This document shows positions 17,221-26,683 of a DNA stretch of 64,000 nt, piece after piece. Both the position numbers and the translations under genes were made by a program. Where the stretch lies: the NCBI RefSeq assembly GCF_002797325.1, contig NZ_KZ454938.1, positions 506,257 to 570,256 on the forward strand, written 5' to 3'. Within the stretch, counting starts at the first letter, position 1. Every line of letters begins with the position of its first letter. Source of the stretch: Bacillus sp. FJAT-45037 (lineage in GTDB: Bacteria; Bacillota; Bacilli; Bacillales; Bacillaceae_D). Under the pieces are notes generated by a model. It saw only the letters and a program-made list of their open reading frames with translations. It was not told the origin of the DNA and did no database searches.

Positions 17221-17269
17221 TTTGTATGCTTCAATATGAACGCATATTAAATGAGAACTGTTTTTGCCA

Positions 17270-17539
17270 TTATTTAAATAAACCAATCACAATAATAATC
17301 ATTCCATTTACTACGAATGATGTCGTATAAATGACAGTGATCAGTCCCGTCGCAAAGCCACCCTCATCAAACTGTCCCACAGTAAATAATGTCACGGCAA
17401 ACACGACCGGAGCAAGCAAGAAGACAATGACGCCAGCTAGAATTCGTTTTTTCTTATTGTCACCAGTTACTTTAACAACCATGACGTTGATGAAGATAAG
17501 GACGATCATAAGGATCGAAAGAAAAAGTAAGGCCGCCAT
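17270..17539 (-). CDS. Small membrane protein, 89 aa
   Basis: Three hydrophobic segments (about residues 2-24, 33-53 and 62-86), with a short basic loop NKKKR after the first. It begins MAALLFLSILMIV. No conserved polar residues within the helices suggest a transporter. It is a single minus-strand gene between an RDD remnant and another small membrane gene. No family recognised. Confidence 0.55.
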   Translation of the reverse strand: MAALLFLSILMIVLIFINVMVVKVTGDNKKKRILAGVIVFLLAPVVFAVTLFTVGQFDEGGFATGLITVIYTTSFVVNGMIIIVIGLFK

Positions 17540-17710
17540 CTTTACACCACTTTCTAAATGTTATTCTAAATAAAGTATTGAACCATGAGATACTTTAAGT
17601 TTTATGCATATTTCACTACCTTCAACCATAAAAGATAATAATATAGTTTATCCCTCAATGATTTTAACATATCTGATTATGGAGTAGGTTTTGAAGCATG
17701 TATTCACAGA

Positions 17711-17923
17711 CTAGCGTTCATAGTCCCTAATATCAAACCAAAAAAGTATACTCGAACCCATGTAGTACAAAAGAAGAATAAATACAACATCATAGAGCGA
17801 AAAAGCCATTTCCCTTTGGAGTATAAATGTACCTATAGCATAAAAATATAAAATGATAACTGGGATCACTATAAATTGAGATAAGAATTTTCGATGTAAC
17901 GATGTTTTATCTTTCGTTTTCAT
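17711..17923 (-). CDS. Small membrane protein, 70 aa
   Basis: Start ATG with an AGGAGG RBS 7 nt upstream. A basic N-terminus is followed by two hydrophobic helices (about 14-33 and 41-62), ending in DIRDYER. The strong RBS supports translation. No recognised family, and no clear functional link to its neighbours. Confidence 0.6.
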   Translation of the reverse strand: MKTKDKTSLHRKFLSQFIVIPVIILYFYAIGTFILQREMAFSLYDVVFILLLYYMGSSILFWFDIRDYER

Positions 17924-18018
17924 CTAGAGCCTCCTGAGTTTTACAATTAAATTCCATTAATAATTATCTTAACATAAGAACGAGTGCATAAATAAAAAAA
18001 TAATCAACCTTGTCTGCT

Positions 18019-18056
18019 GCTGCCGCTTCTGGTGGCAGCTTTCATTGTTTTTAGAG
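18019..18056 (+). terminator. GC-rich hairpin, possible terminator
   Basis: GCTGCC / GGCAGC stem (18019-18024 with 18034-18039), then TTTCATTGTTTTT. It stands upstream of the P-type ATPase gene with no plus-strand gene close before it. Confidence 0.45.
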
Positions 18057-18147
18057 GCCATTGATATTGATTGTATTTTTCACTTATGTAAATTGAACCG
18101 GGTGAATGAATCGTGAATATAGATGACATGTGGGAGTGTTGTGACAT

Positions 18148-20016
18148 ATGTACGAGATATGGAAAGCGCATCGACAGTTAATCTTAGCCCTCATTAGTGG
18201 GGGGATCGTGGCAGTGGCATGGGGATTTGATGCTTATGGCAGCAAAGAAATCGCTGTTGTACTTTTTATAGGAGCTTATTTTATTGGTGGCTATTACAAA
18301 GCAAAAGAAGGATTAGAAGAATTCAAAGAAGAGAAGAAATTGTCGGTTGAAGTGTTAATGATTTTGGCTGCATTAGGTGCGGGGATGATTGGATACTGGA
18401 TGGAAGGTGCGATCTTAATCTTTATTTTTGCATTAAGTGGCGCGCTTGAGACGTATACGATGAACAAAAGCGAGCAAGAAATATCGAAGCTGATGGAGTT
18501 ACAGCCAGAGGAAGCGACGGTCATTCGAGAAGGAAGAGAGTCTGTGATTCCACTTTCAGAAGTAATGATTGGAGATCATGTGCGCGTTAGAGCTGGCGAG
18601 CGTATTCCAGCCGATGGTGTAATTATTCACGGAGAGACAACAGTGGATGAATCGGCGATTACAGGGGAGTCGATTCCAATTGAAAAGAGCATCAATCAGA
18701 ACGTATTAAGTGGAACGGTGAATAGTACGAGTACGATCACAATGAAAGTGACCAAAAATAATGAAGAAACCTTGTTCAATAAAATTATTGAAATGGTTCA
18801 ATCAGCCAAAGAAGAAAAATCTCCCTCTCAACAAACGATTGAGCGATTTGAGGGGCCATATGTAAAGACGGTGTTAGTCGTCGTCGCGATGCTGATGATT
18901 ATTCCGCAGTATTTACTCGGATGGAGCTTTGAAGAGTCGTTTTATCGGGCAATGGTTTTACTCGTTGTCGCCTCACCATGTGCTTTAGTTGCCTCAGTGA
19001 TGCCAGCGACATTAGCAGCAATCTCAAATGGAGCAAGGCAGGGCATTTTGTTCAAAGGTGGTGTTCATCTTGAGCAACTTGGTACCGTTCAAGCGGTCGG
19101 ATTTGATAAGACAGGAACGATTACAAGCGGGACACCAATTGTAACAAGCGTTGTGTTCGGCCAAGTGGAAGATATAGCTACGTTCTTAGCTACAGTAGCA
19201 GCGATTGAAAAGCACTCCCAACATCCATTGGCCAATGCGATCACCTCCTATTGTGAGGAACAAGCGTCCGTAAAGAGAATAGATGTTGAAAAGGTACACA
19301 CTCATAGCGGGTGGGGGATGAGTGCAAAGGTCAAGGAGCAAGATTGGAAGGTCGGAAAACGCGGATTTTTCCCTGAGGAGATTGTGCAAGCTTTTGAGTA
19401 TGATAAAGAACTAGACATGTTAGCGAAAGGGAAGACGGTTGTATATGTCGGCAACGAAGCGGAGGTCCTAGCGGTGTTTTTCTTAGAAGACACCATTCGT
19501 AAGGTCGCACACGAGGCGATGGCTGAGCTCAAGCGTTTAGGCGTTCAAATATGGATGCTTACAGGAGATAATGAGTACACCGCACAGTCGATTTCCAAGA
19601 CGATCAACATCGATGGCTATGTCGCTAACTGCTTGCCGGAGGGAAAAGCGAGAGAAGTGAAAAAGCTGCGGGAAGAATTCGGCCAAGTAGCGATGGTTGG
19701 AGATGGAATCAATGACGCACCAGCTCTCGCAACATCTACTGTAGGCATAGCGATGGGGGCGGGGACAGATGCGGCGATTGAAACAGCGGATGTGGTCTTA
19801 ATAAAAAACAATCTAGCCAAGATCCCGAAAGCGATTTCTCTCTCAAAAAAGATGAATCGTATCATCAAGCAAAACATCATCTTTTCGATCATCGTGATTA
19901 TTTTCTTGATCGTAGGAAATTTTATGCAACAAGTCTCGTTACCACTAGGTGTGATTGGTCATGAGGGGAGTACCATTCTAGTCATCTTAAATGGGTTGCG
20001 GTTGTTGAGAGGGTGA
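18148..20016 (+). CDS. zosA: P1B-type heavy-metal ATPase, ZosA-like
   Basis: 622 residues, lacking an N-terminal HMA metal-binding domain, like B. subtilis ZosA. Motifs: TGES in the actuator domain, the transmembrane SPCALVASVMPATLAAISNGAR, phosphorylation site DKTGT, ATP-binding HP in SQHPLANA, TGDN, and GDGINDAPAL. The SPC and following residues match ZosA/CadA-type Zn/Cd/Co transporters. ZosA imports zinc in response to peroxide under PerR, but no PerR box was found here. A 12-bp terminator follows. Ion specificity is inferred. Confidence 0.85.
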   Translation: MYEIWKAHRQLILALISGGIVAVAWGFDAYGSKEIAVVLFIGAYFIGGYYKAKEGLEEFKEEKKLSVEVLMILAALGAGMIGYWMEGAILIFIFALSGALETYTMNKSEQEISKLMELQPEEATVIREGRESVIPLSEVMIGDHVRVRAGERIPADGVIIHGETTVDESAITGESIPIEKSINQNVLSGTVNSTSTITMKVTKNNEETLFNKIIEMVQSAKEEKSPSQQTIERFEGPYVKTVLVVVAMLMIIPQYLLGWSFEESFYRAMVLLVVASPCALVASVMPATLAAISNGARQGILFKGGVHLEQLGTVQAVGFDKTGTITSGTPIVTSVVFGQVEDIATFLATVAAIEKHSQHPLANAITSYCEEQASVKRIDVEKVHTHSGWGMSAKVKEQDWKVGKRGFFPEEIVQAFEYDKELDMLAKGKTVVYVGNEAEVLAVFFLEDTIRKVAHEAMAELKRLGVQIWMLTGDNEYTAQSISKTINIDGYVANCLPEGKAREVKKLREEFGQVAMVGDGINDAPALATSTVGIAMGAGTDAAIETADVVLIKNNLAKIPKAISLSKKMNRIIKQNIIFSIIVIIFLIVGNFMQQVSLPLGVIGHEGSTILVILNGLRLLRG

Positions 20017-20023
20017 ATAAGAA

Positions 20024-20063
20024 AAGAAGCGAACCACGTCACTTGGGTTCGCTTCTTCATCTT
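20024..20063 (+). terminator. Terminator of the metal ATPase gene
   Basis: Perfect 12-bp stem AAGAAGCGAACC (20024-20035) / GGTTCGCTTCTT (20046-20057). The T-tract is interrupted. Confidence 0.75.
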
Positions 20064-20249
20064 GAAATAATATTAGTTTAAAGTTGCTCAAGCGATTGAT
20101 ACAGTCAAGAGTAAGATTGGTTAGTATAATTTAATTGAACCGTATTTACATTGCAAGTATAATGTTATAGACGATATAGACAATAAAAAAGTGACGAAGA
20201 GAATTCATAGATTGGTAAAATACGCCATCAGACATAAGTGATAAATAAT

Positions 20250-20291
20250 GTTGCACTAAACAAACAAACAAACAAACGAAATACGTTGCAC
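20250..20291. repeat. AAAC microsatellite between two GTTGCAC direct repeats
   Basis: About five AAAC units (20258-20278) are flanked by GTTGCAC at 20250-20256 and 20285-20291. It lies just upstream of the RsbR-like gene, in a roughly 310-bp intergenic stretch with no other clear feature. Confidence 0.7.
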
Positions 20292-20330
20292 AACTAAAAG
20301 TAATTGTACTAAAGGGAGCCGATTCGAGTC

Positions 20331-21167
20331 ATGAGCCTTTATAAATTTTTTAAAGAAAACACTTGGAATCTAACAGAACAGTGGTATGACGAATTAGATA
20401 AAACACAAGAAGGGGTGTATAGTTCTACTGTTGAAGTGATAATTCAGCGGTTAAAAGATCAAAATCATCAATTCCACGTGAACTTTGCTGAACTTTTTAA
20501 TGATGAGGAAACAGATGCAATGGCCAGGTTTAATAGCTGGTTAGATGAGATTGCGCAAGATCAATCACATTTAGATAGTCGCTTGGATCAGATTATTGGA
20601 GAATTTATGAATGTCCAAGAGTTATATTATCAATTGATTCAGCAGTACGTTGCATACAACAATCATGAAGCTACACATACTCAAGTCTATGCTTGGAACC
20701 GAGTCATCACATCTTCATTTAAAACGATTATCCAAGAATTTAGCAAAAGGCATATGGAAGAATCTGAACGTCTCTTGAAGTCTCAGCAAGAAATGATTAC
20801 AGAATTAAGTTCACCAATCATTCGAATTAATCAACATATTGCAATCCTGCCATTGATTGGGGACATTGATACCTACCGAGCTCGCGTGATTTTTGATCAA
20901 GCGCTTAATGAGTGTAATACTCTTGGAGTCGAACACCTAGTCATTGATTTATCCGGTGTCCCAATTATTGACACGATGGTCGCTAATCAAATTTTCCAAG
21001 TCGTCAGTGGACTTGAACTAATCGGTACAAATGTTGGATTATCAGGTATTCGTCCAGAGATTGCACAAACTGCCATCCAGTTAGGTATAAACTTTAAACA
21101 CTTAAAAACCTACTCTTCATTAGCGCAAGCCCTTTCTAAAATTATGGGCTCTAAACAATCAATGTAA
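20331..21167 (+). CDS. rsbRD: RsbR-type stressosome protein (RsbRD-like)
   Basis: 278 residues, the size of B. subtilis RsbRD/YqhA. The N-terminal half is a helical non-heme-globin-like sensor domain. The C-terminal STAS domain has TELSSPIIRI, LVIDLSGVPIIDTMVANQI and GIRPEIAQTAI. The Thr in DTMVA corresponds to a phosphorylation site used by RsbT in stressosomes. The protein should form part of the stressosome controlling sigma B. No rsbS or rsbT is adjacent, as expected for stand-alone RsbR paralogues. The choice of D over other paralogues is tentative. Confidence 0.85.
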   Translation: MSLYKFFKENTWNLTEQWYDELDKTQEGVYSSTVEVIIQRLKDQNHQFHVNFAELFNDEETDAMARFNSWLDEIAQDQSHLDSRLDQIIGEFMNVQELYYQLIQQYVAYNNHEATHTQVYAWNRVITSSFKTIIQEFSKRHMEESERLLKSQQEMITELSSPIIRINQHIAILPLIGDIDTYRARVIFDQALNECNTLGVEHLVIDLSGVPIIDTMVANQIFQVVSGLELIGTNVGLSGIRPEIAQTAIQLGINFKHLKTYSSLAQALSKIMGSKQSM

Positions 21168-21210
21168 GGGGGAAGAGCTTTGTTTCTTCAAGGAGATTAA
21201 TAACCTAACA

Positions 21211-21249
21211 AGAACCAACACGAGCAGATACGCTTGTTGGTTCTTTTTG
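21211..21249 (+). terminator. Terminator of the RsbR-like gene
   Basis: AGAACCAACA (21211-21220) / TGTTGGTTCT (21235-21244), then a T-run. Confidence 0.85.
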
Positions 21250-21368
21250 TGTTTCACTCAAGGAATCGCAGATAGATGTGAGGAGAAGACAAAATATCTG
21301 TTGCTTATATTTGGAATATACTAGATAATATTTCTAGTAATTTGAAATTTTAGTAGATAGGGGCTTGT

Positions 21369-22574
21369 ATGATGAAAAAGAAGAGTAAGATCATTGTTGG
21401 GGTTTGTGCATTTGGTGTGTTGCTAGCTGGAGGGATTGGTGCAGGCTTTTATTTTTCAGGAGATCGTCAGGTCAGTGCAATGTTAGAAGAGCCATGGGTC
21501 GAGCAAGTATCAAACATGTCTTTCTATGAAGACTTTGCCGCTTCTGCTTTTTCAGGAAAAATTGAACCAGAAAAACATGAAAAAGTTTACTATGAACCTG
21601 AAAAAGGGACGATTAAGGAAGTATTTGTAGAAGAAGGCGATCTGATAGAAGAAGGAATGGAGCTTTTTGTCTATGAGCCCCTTGATGATTCTTCATTAGA
21701 ACTCGAACAATTAAAGCTGCAGCTAGATATGTCGTACCTGCAAATTAACCAAATAGATAAAAAGAAGAAGAAATTAGATCAGAGTTTGAAAACGGCAGTA
21801 GATAAAGAGGAGAAGGAATTAATTCAAGAAGAAATCGATCAAATTCAATTTGACTTACGGATGGCGAATCTTGAGGCTGGTCAACTACAAAAGCAACTAG
21901 CTAATCTTGATAAAGAAGCCGAATCAACGGTTGTTCTTAGTAAGAGTAATGGAATTGTCCAGTCCATCAACCAAGATGTTATTGATGGGGCAAGTCTAGA
22001 ACAGTCACCGGGTGCATTTATTCAAATTGTTTCAACGGGGTCTTATTTGATAAAAAGTCAGATTAATGAATTTTTACTAGATTCAATTGAAGTTGGTCAA
22101 AATATGAAGATTACAAAAAAAACAGGCGGGGAGGAACAGTGGACGGGTGAAGTTATCGATATTGGGAAACTACCTATTGGTGATGACCAAAATGATCAGA
22201 TGATGGATTATTATTCTGAGTCCAATCCGCAATCGTCGAATTATCCTTTTACGATTTTATTATCAGAACATGAGGGGTTAGAGATTGGTTTTCATGTCAA
22301 TATCGAACCGATCACTGAATCCGATGGCAATACCTCAGACGTAGTTCGCATCATGCAAGATTTTGTGGTCGTGGAAAACGGAGAGTCGTATGTCTGGCGA
22401 GTCGATGAAAATGAAGAAGCGACAAAGCAAATCGTTGAAACAGGAGCAGAGTTTGAAGAAGATTATTCGATTGAAATTGTGAGTGGCGTTTCTTTAGAGG
22501 ATTATCTCGTTTATCCAGATCCATCTGTAACAGAGGGAAAGAAGGTTACGATCTACCATGATTCATTTGAATAA
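21369..22574 (+). CDS. yknX: HlyD/MacA-type efflux adaptor, YknX-like
   Basis: 401 residues: N-terminal membrane anchor (about 7-29), a lipoyl/barrel-sandwich half (KGTIKEVFVEEGDLIEEGMELF), an alpha-helical coiled-coil hairpin (about 110-185), and the second half of the lipoyl domain and beta-barrel. This is the membrane-fusion architecture used with FtsX-like ABC exporters. The gene overlaps the ATPase gene by 17 bp, and the trio matches yknX-yknY-yknZ of B. subtilis, which protects against the SdpC toxin. No yknW-like gene is present here. Confidence 0.85.
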   Translation: MMKKKSKIIVGVCAFGVLLAGGIGAGFYFSGDRQVSAMLEEPWVEQVSNMSFYEDFAASAFSGKIEPEKHEKVYYEPEKGTIKEVFVEEGDLIEEGMELFVYEPLDDSSLELEQLKLQLDMSYLQINQIDKKKKKLDQSLKTAVDKEEKELIQEEIDQIQFDLRMANLEAGQLQKQLANLDKEAESTVVLSKSNGIVQSINQDVIDGASLEQSPGAFIQIVSTGSYLIKSQINEFLLDSIEVGQNMKITKKTGGEEQWTGEVIDIGKLPIGDDQNDQMMDYYSESNPQSSNYPFTILLSEHEGLEIGFHVNIEPITESDGNTSDVVRIMQDFVVVENGESYVWRVDENEEATKQIVETGAEFEEDYSIEIVSGVSLEDYLVYPDPSVTEGKKVTIYHDSFE

Positions 22575-23247
22575 CATCAATAAAGCTTACAAGCTTGGAA
22601 AAGAAGAAATACCTATTCTAAATAACATTACAATTACGATTGAATCAGGGGAGTTTCTAGCGATTATGGGCCCTTCAGGATCGGGGAAATCGACGCTAAT
22701 GAATATATTAGGTTGCTTAGATAAACCGACATCAGGCACGTATCAGCTAGATGATATGGATATGCTAGCTAGAAAAGAAGGACTTGTCGCTGATATTCGA
22801 AATAAGCAAATTGGATTTGTGTTTCAGACATTCCATCTCTTGCCGCGACTGACAGCTCTACAAAATGTCGAGCTACCGTTAATCTACGGGAAAATAAAAA
22901 AGAAAGAACGCCGCCAAAGAGCATTAGAAGCGCTTGAAAAAGTAGGTCTAGGAGATCGAGTGTCCTTCTTACCAACTAGACTCTCAGGTGGTCAGAAGCA
23001 ACGAGTGGCAATTGCAAGAGCACTAGTAAATCAGCCCAAATTCATTTTAGCTGATGAGCCAACGGGAGCTCTTGATTCAAAGTCCAGTGCTCAAATCTTA
23101 TCCTTGTTTAAGGAATTAAATGAGGAAGGTGTTACCGTAATTATGATTACACATGATCGAGAAGTAGCAGAAAAAGCTGATCGGATTGTGTATATTCGCG
23201 ATGGGAAATTGCAGTTGAATGAAAGGGGTGAGGTTCCAAGTGCTTGA
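22558..23247 (+). CDS. yknY: ABC transporter ATP-binding protein, YknY/MacB type
   Basis: 229 residues. Walker A GPSGSGKST, Q-loop in FQTFHLLPRLTA, signature LSGGQKQRVAIARAL, Walker B FILADEPTGALD, switch THD. This is the standard LolD/MacB/YknY layout with the A-D-E-P-T-G-A-L-D hallmark. It overlaps the adaptor gene upstream and the permease gene downstream, so the three are co-translated. It powers the mechanotransmission-type exporter rather than moving substrate through the membrane. Confidence 0.92.
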   Translation: MIHLNNINKAYKLGKEEIPILNNITITIESGEFLAIMGPSGSGKSTLMNILGCLDKPTSGTYQLDDMDMLARKEGLVADIRNKQIGFVFQTFHLLPRLTALQNVELPLIYGKIKKKERRQRALEALEKVGLGDRVSFLPTRLSGGQKQRVAIARALVNQPKFILADEPTGALDSKSSAQILSLFKELNEEGVTVIMITHDREVAEKADRIVYIRDGKLQLNERGEVPSA

Positions 23248-24466
23248 AAACATTCGAATCTCCTTTCAATCAATTTTTGCCCATAAGCTAAGGTCAACTT
23301 TAACAATGCTTGGGGTCATCATCGGGATTGCTGCGATCATTGCCATTGTCTCGATGATTGAAGGTCAAAGTGAAGCATTGAAAAGCAATTTAGTTGGAAT
23401 GGGTAACAATACGATTAATGTTGTTTATGAAGATATGAGCATGATGGGGGAAGGGTACTACAACACCTCCTCTTATCTATCAGCTCCCCCTGTCAAAGCA
23501 GACACAATTGAACAGATCCGTAGTTTTGAAATTATCTCAGGGATCTCGTTGTACCACGAATCGTGGAATGCTCCGGCCTATCATTTAGCAAACCTTTCCT
23601 ATCCGCAATCGTACGGAGTTGATTCTGCATACTTTGAATTATTTCCTGTGACGATGATAGAAGGTCGACTTCTTTCGCAAGAAGAGCTAGTAGGTGTCTC
23701 ACAAGTAGTGATGATCAACGAAGATGTACAATCGGAATTATTCCCAGATACAAGTCCGATCGGCCAGTTTATAGAAGTAAAGGGGATTCCGTTCCGAGTC
23801 GTTGGCACATTTACCGATAAGCAAGAAGGTAGCTTCTTCTACGGAGATTGGTCTGAACCGAAAATGTATTTTCCGATTGGTGTATGGCCATTGATTGAGG
23901 GATTTGATGCACCAACGCAAATCGCTGTTCAAGCAAGCTCTTCAGAACATATTCAAGAAGCAGGTATGGTCGCAGCCGACTTACTAAACAGTGACCTGTC
24001 TCCATTCGAGATGGAAAGCGCAATGTATAATGTGATGGACCTACAAGCAATTGCTGAAGAAATTGCTGCGTACAACATGACATTTGCACTGTTGCTTGGA
24101 GGGATTGCGAGTATTTCCTTACTTGTGGGGGGGATTGGCGTAATGAATATCATGCTTGTTTCTGTTACTGAGAGAACGAGAGAAATCGGGATTAAAAAAG
24201 CTCTCGGTGCCAAACGACATATCATCCTTATGCAGTTCTTAACGGAAGCCATCGTGTTAACAAGTATGGGCGGAGTGCTAGGAATTGCTGGAGGTATAGG
24301 CATTGCTAAAGTTATCTCTGTTGTCATCGGTATGCCATTTATGATCTCTATTCCGGCTATCATAGGCTCATTAGTCTTTTCTATGATCGTAGGAATTGTA
24401 TTTGGAATATTACCTTCATTAAAAGCATCCAACCTTCAACCTGTTGATGCGTTAAGGTATGAATAA
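23240..24466 (+). CDS. yknZ: FtsX/MacB-type permease, YknZ-like
   Basis: 408 residues from GTG 23240, chosen for the GGGGTGAGG RBS; an ATG at 23219 is less well placed. One N-terminal helix (LGVIIGIAAIIAIVSM), a large extracytoplasmic domain (about 50-270), then three C-terminal helices with GGIGVMNIMLVSVTERTREIGIKKALGAK, the diagnostic FtsX/MacB_PCD motif. It ends in LQPVDALRYE, typical of the family. It partners the YknX- and YknY-like proteins in exporting or resisting a peptide or toxin. Confidence 0.92.
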   Translation: MLENIRISFQSIFAHKLRSTLTMLGVIIGIAAIIAIVSMIEGQSEALKSNLVGMGNNTINVVYEDMSMMGEGYYNTSSYLSAPPVKADTIEQIRSFEIISGISLYHESWNAPAYHLANLSYPQSYGVDSAYFELFPVTMIEGRLLSQEELVGVSQVVMINEDVQSELFPDTSPIGQFIEVKGIPFRVVGTFTDKQEGSFFYGDWSEPKMYFPIGVWPLIEGFDAPTQIAVQASSSEHIQEAGMVAADLLNSDLSPFEMESAMYNVMDLQAIAEEIAAYNMTFALLLGGIASISLLVGGIGVMNIMLVSVTERTREIGIKKALGAKRHIILMQFLTEAIVLTSMGGVLGIAGGIGIAKVISVVIGMPFMISIPAIIGSLVFSMIVGIVFGILPSLKASNLQPVDALRYE

Positions 24467-24488
24467 CTGTTATAGACGAATGGACTTG

Positions 24489-24520
24489 CACTCCTACTTT
24501 AATTGTAGGAGTGTTTTTTT
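24489..24520 (+). terminator. Terminator of the yknXYZ-like operon
   Basis: Perfect stem CACTCCTAC / GTAGGAGTG (24489-24497 with 24505-24513), then seven T. Confidence 0.9.
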
Positions 24521-24640
24521 AGATCGATGGGAGGACGTTACTCATTACCATGGTGATGAGCTATATTGAGGTCTGTTTTATTTTTCATTATTTGAGATGG
24601 TATAATTAATTACATAAATTAAAGAAGGAAGATGATCCTT

Positions 24641-25201
24641 GTGAAAACGGAAAAAGAGAAAATGCTAGCAGGGGAAATGTACAATCCAGCTGATCCAGTT
24701 TTGTTGAAAGAACGTGAGGAAGCAAGGCGGAAAGTTAGGGTATATAATGAAACAGCAGAAACTGAAGGGCAAAGACGGAGTGGCATCTTAAAGGAATTAT
24801 TAGGTTCTACAGGAGAAAACGTATATATGGAGCCGAATATTCGTTTTGATTATGGATATAACACGCACGTAGGAGAAAACTTTTTTGCCAATTTCGATTG
24901 CACGATCTTAGATGTATGTGAAGTGACATTCGGAGATAATTGTATGTTAGCGCCTGGCGTACAAATCTATACGGCGACACATCCTCTTCATCCAACTGAG
25001 CGTAATATCGGTAAAGAATATGCAAAGCCAATTACATTTGGAAACAATGTGTGGATAGGTGGAGCTGCAATAGTGAACCCCGGTGTAACTGTCGGAAACA
25101 ACGTGGTAATCGCATCGGGAACAGTAGTGACTAAAGATGTACCAGATAATGTAGTAGTCGGTGGCAACCCAGCACGAATCATTAAACACATTGAATTATA
25201 G
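24641..25201 (+). CDS. maa: Maltose O-acetyltransferase
   Basis: 186 residues from the GTG at 24641; AGGAAG lies 9 nt upstream, while an ATG at 24632 is too close to it. It opens with [19 protein letters not shown], the N-terminal maltose acetyltransferase signature, then a left-handed beta-helix of hexapeptides ([44 protein letters not shown]). The catalytic His lies in ATHPLHP. It acetylates maltose or other sugars with acetyl-CoA, probably as detoxification. It stands directly before the DUF4256 gene. Confidence 0.93.
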   Translation: MKTEKEKMLAGEMYNPADPVLLKEREEARRKVRVYNETAETEGQRRSGILKELLGSTGENVYMEPNIRFDYGYNTHVGENFFANFDCTILDVCEVTFGDNCMLAPGVQIYTATHPLHPTERNIGKEYAKPITFGNNVWIGGAAIVNPGVTVGNNVVIASGTVVTKDVPDNVVVGGNPARIIKHIEL

Positions 25202-25241
25202 TTCACCAAATATTAGTAAAAACGACAAGGGGGAAGCTAAT

Positions 25242-25808
25242 ATGACAAAGCGAAAGAAGGACTTGTCACAAGAACAACGCGATGAATTACTCAAAGTATT
25301 GAAAGACCGTTTTGAGAAAAATATGAACCGTCATGAGGGTCTTGAATGGGGGAGTGTCCAAGCAAAGCTCGAGGCTAATACTGAAAAGCTATGGTCCCTT
25401 AATGAAATGGAAGGAACTGGCGGTGATCCGGATGTTGTTGGGCATGATAAAAAGACGGACGAATAAATTTTTTATGATTGTTCAGCTGAAAGTCCTAAAG
25501 GTCGTAGAAGTGTTTGTTACGATCATGAAGCGCTAGAATCAAGGAAGAAGTACAAGCCAGAAAATAACGCGATTGATATGGCAATTGACATGGGAATTGA
25601 GATTTTAACGGAAGAACAATACCGAGAGTTGCAGAAATTAGAAAATGTTGATATGAAAACGTCGAGCTGGGTGCAAACACCGAACACTATTAGAAAACTC
25701 GGTGGAGCCCTTTTCTGTGATCGTCGTTACGACACTGTCTTTGTATACCACAATGGAGCAGAATCCTACTATGCTGCAAGGGGGTTTCGAGGCTCGCTGA
25801 AGGTCTAA
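25242..25808 (+). pseudogene. DUF4256 protein gene interrupted by an in-frame TAA
   Basis: ATG 25242 with GGGGGAAG upstream. 74 codons (SQEQRDELLKVLKDRFEKNM, GLEWGSVQAKLEAN, GGDPDVVGHDKKTDE) end at TAA 25464-25466. The same frame continues IFYDCSAESPKGRRSVCYD to WVQTPNTIRKLGGALFCDRRYD and AARGFRGSLKV, ending at 25808. Together they give the full DUF4256 length of about 188 residues. The stop falls where family members normally have Tyr (GEYIFYDCSAESP), so TAT/TAC to TAA is the simplest explanation. Everything else is well preserved, so the break is recent. Confidence 0.88.
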
Positions 25809-25875
25809 CATGATGCACAGATAACTCAACTCAACGTGAATATGAAAACAAATGATCTGCATCGATCGTACATAA

Positions 25876-25910
25876 AAGAAGCTCAGAGTTACAAACTCCG
25901 GGCTTCTTTG
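25876..25910. terminator. Bidirectional terminator between convergent genes
   Basis: Hairpin AAGAAGC..GAGTT (25876-25890) pairs with AACTC..GCTTCTT (25894-25908), with mismatches inside, T-tract on the plus side and A-run before it. Confidence 0.7.
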
Positions 25911-25929
25911 AGGTGATCGTTATCTTTTC

Positions 25930-26394
25930 TTAAATCTGTTCAAAGCCTTCTTCGTCTAAATAATGAGCGGCTTCGCTGTAGGTTGTGAATGTACCGTCTA
26001 ATTGGTCGTCTTCGGTGTAAACGTTCCACGTACCTTCCTCATTGATGAGGGTAAGTGCTACAGTGTTTCGATTAATCCATGTGCTTTCAGTCGGTTCGTC
26101 GACAATATCTTCAGGATCGATCGTTAACGAGTCAATCGATGCAGCAATGATCGTATGCAATTCAGTCTCAGAATAGTCACGGATGTTGACCATTCCTTTT
26201 TTGTCCGCTGAATAGCCTTGAAGCTTACGACCGTAAACAAAGCCGTTTCCGTTCGGATGTAAGTGATAGACGACATTTTTATGTTCAGATGCACTCTCAT
26301 TATAATGGAAGTTCACTCTTCCTAATGACACATCATGACGCTCAAGTTCAGAGAATGATTCAATAATAGCTAGCTTTTCTTCAAATGTTAACAT
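25930..26394 (-). CDS. Hypothetical protein, 154 aa
   Basis: Start ATG at 26394 chosen for a perfect GGAGG RBS; the frame extends 20 codons upstream without one. It is soluble and acidic. The N-terminal half has SLGRVNFHYNESASEHKNVVYHLHPNGNGFVYG, and the C-terminal third has ADKKGMVNIRDYSE and a Tyr/Trp-rich end. I have the impression of similar uncharacterised proteins in other Bacillus but cannot name a domain. No signal peptide or metal motif. Confidence 0.65.
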   Translation of the reverse strand: MLTFEEKLAIIESFSELERHDVSLGRVNFHYNESASEHKNVVYHLHPNGNGFVYGRKLQGYSADKKGMVNIRDYSETELHTIIAASIDSLTIDPEDIVDEPTESTWINRNTVALTLINEEGTWNVYTEDDQLDGTFTTYSEAAHYLDEEGFEQI

Positions 26395-26476
26395 GGTACC
26401 TCCAATAGATCTTCTAATAAGTTGATGGTTCATTATAGCACATATCGAACACAATCACTTAGCGATCATTAGTCAG

Positions 26477-26599
26477 TTAAGTGATTCCTTTGACGAACGC
26501 TATAATCAAGCGAGGCACAAACAACACAACATCACCCAAGATGCCAATAGCCGAACTAACAACCCAGTCACGATCTCGTTGCTCGTCTTGATTGCTCAT
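26477..26599 (-). CDS. Small amphipathic/membrane peptide, 40 aa
   Basis: ATG 26599 preceded by AAGGGGGAT. It encodes a polar N-terminus MSNQDEQRDRD followed by WVVSSAIGILGDVVLFVPRL and a hydrophobic end. One membrane segment is likely. It lies 82 bp upstream of the 154-aa gene on the same strand. The strong RBS and sensible topology support a real gene. No family recognised. Confidence 0.6.
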   Translation of the reverse strand: MSNQDEQRDRDWVVSSAIGILGDVVLFVPRLIIAFVKGIT

Positions 26600-26656
26600 G
26601 AACAATCCCCCTTAAAAGTATTCTCTTCTATATTATAACAAAATATGGAATGAATT

Positions 26657-26683
26657 AAACGGTTAGTTATGACGTCAGTTCCC
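26657..26683. repeat. 27-bp direct repeat, copy 1
   Basis: Begins AAACGGTTAGTTATGACG and includes GACGTC. It is identical over 27 bp to 29688-29714. It marks duplicated material at both ends of the HipA/Fic segment. Confidence 0.9.

Noticed and set aside
18061..18147. PerR box before the ZosA-like ATPase gene
   Set aside because: No sequence close to TTATAATnATTATAA was found, although zosA is PerR-controlled in B. subtilis.
23953..24432. Long minus-strand frame opposite the YknZ-like gene
   Set aside because: It lies fully inside the permease gene with its strong FtsX motifs; the antisense frame reflects codon bias.
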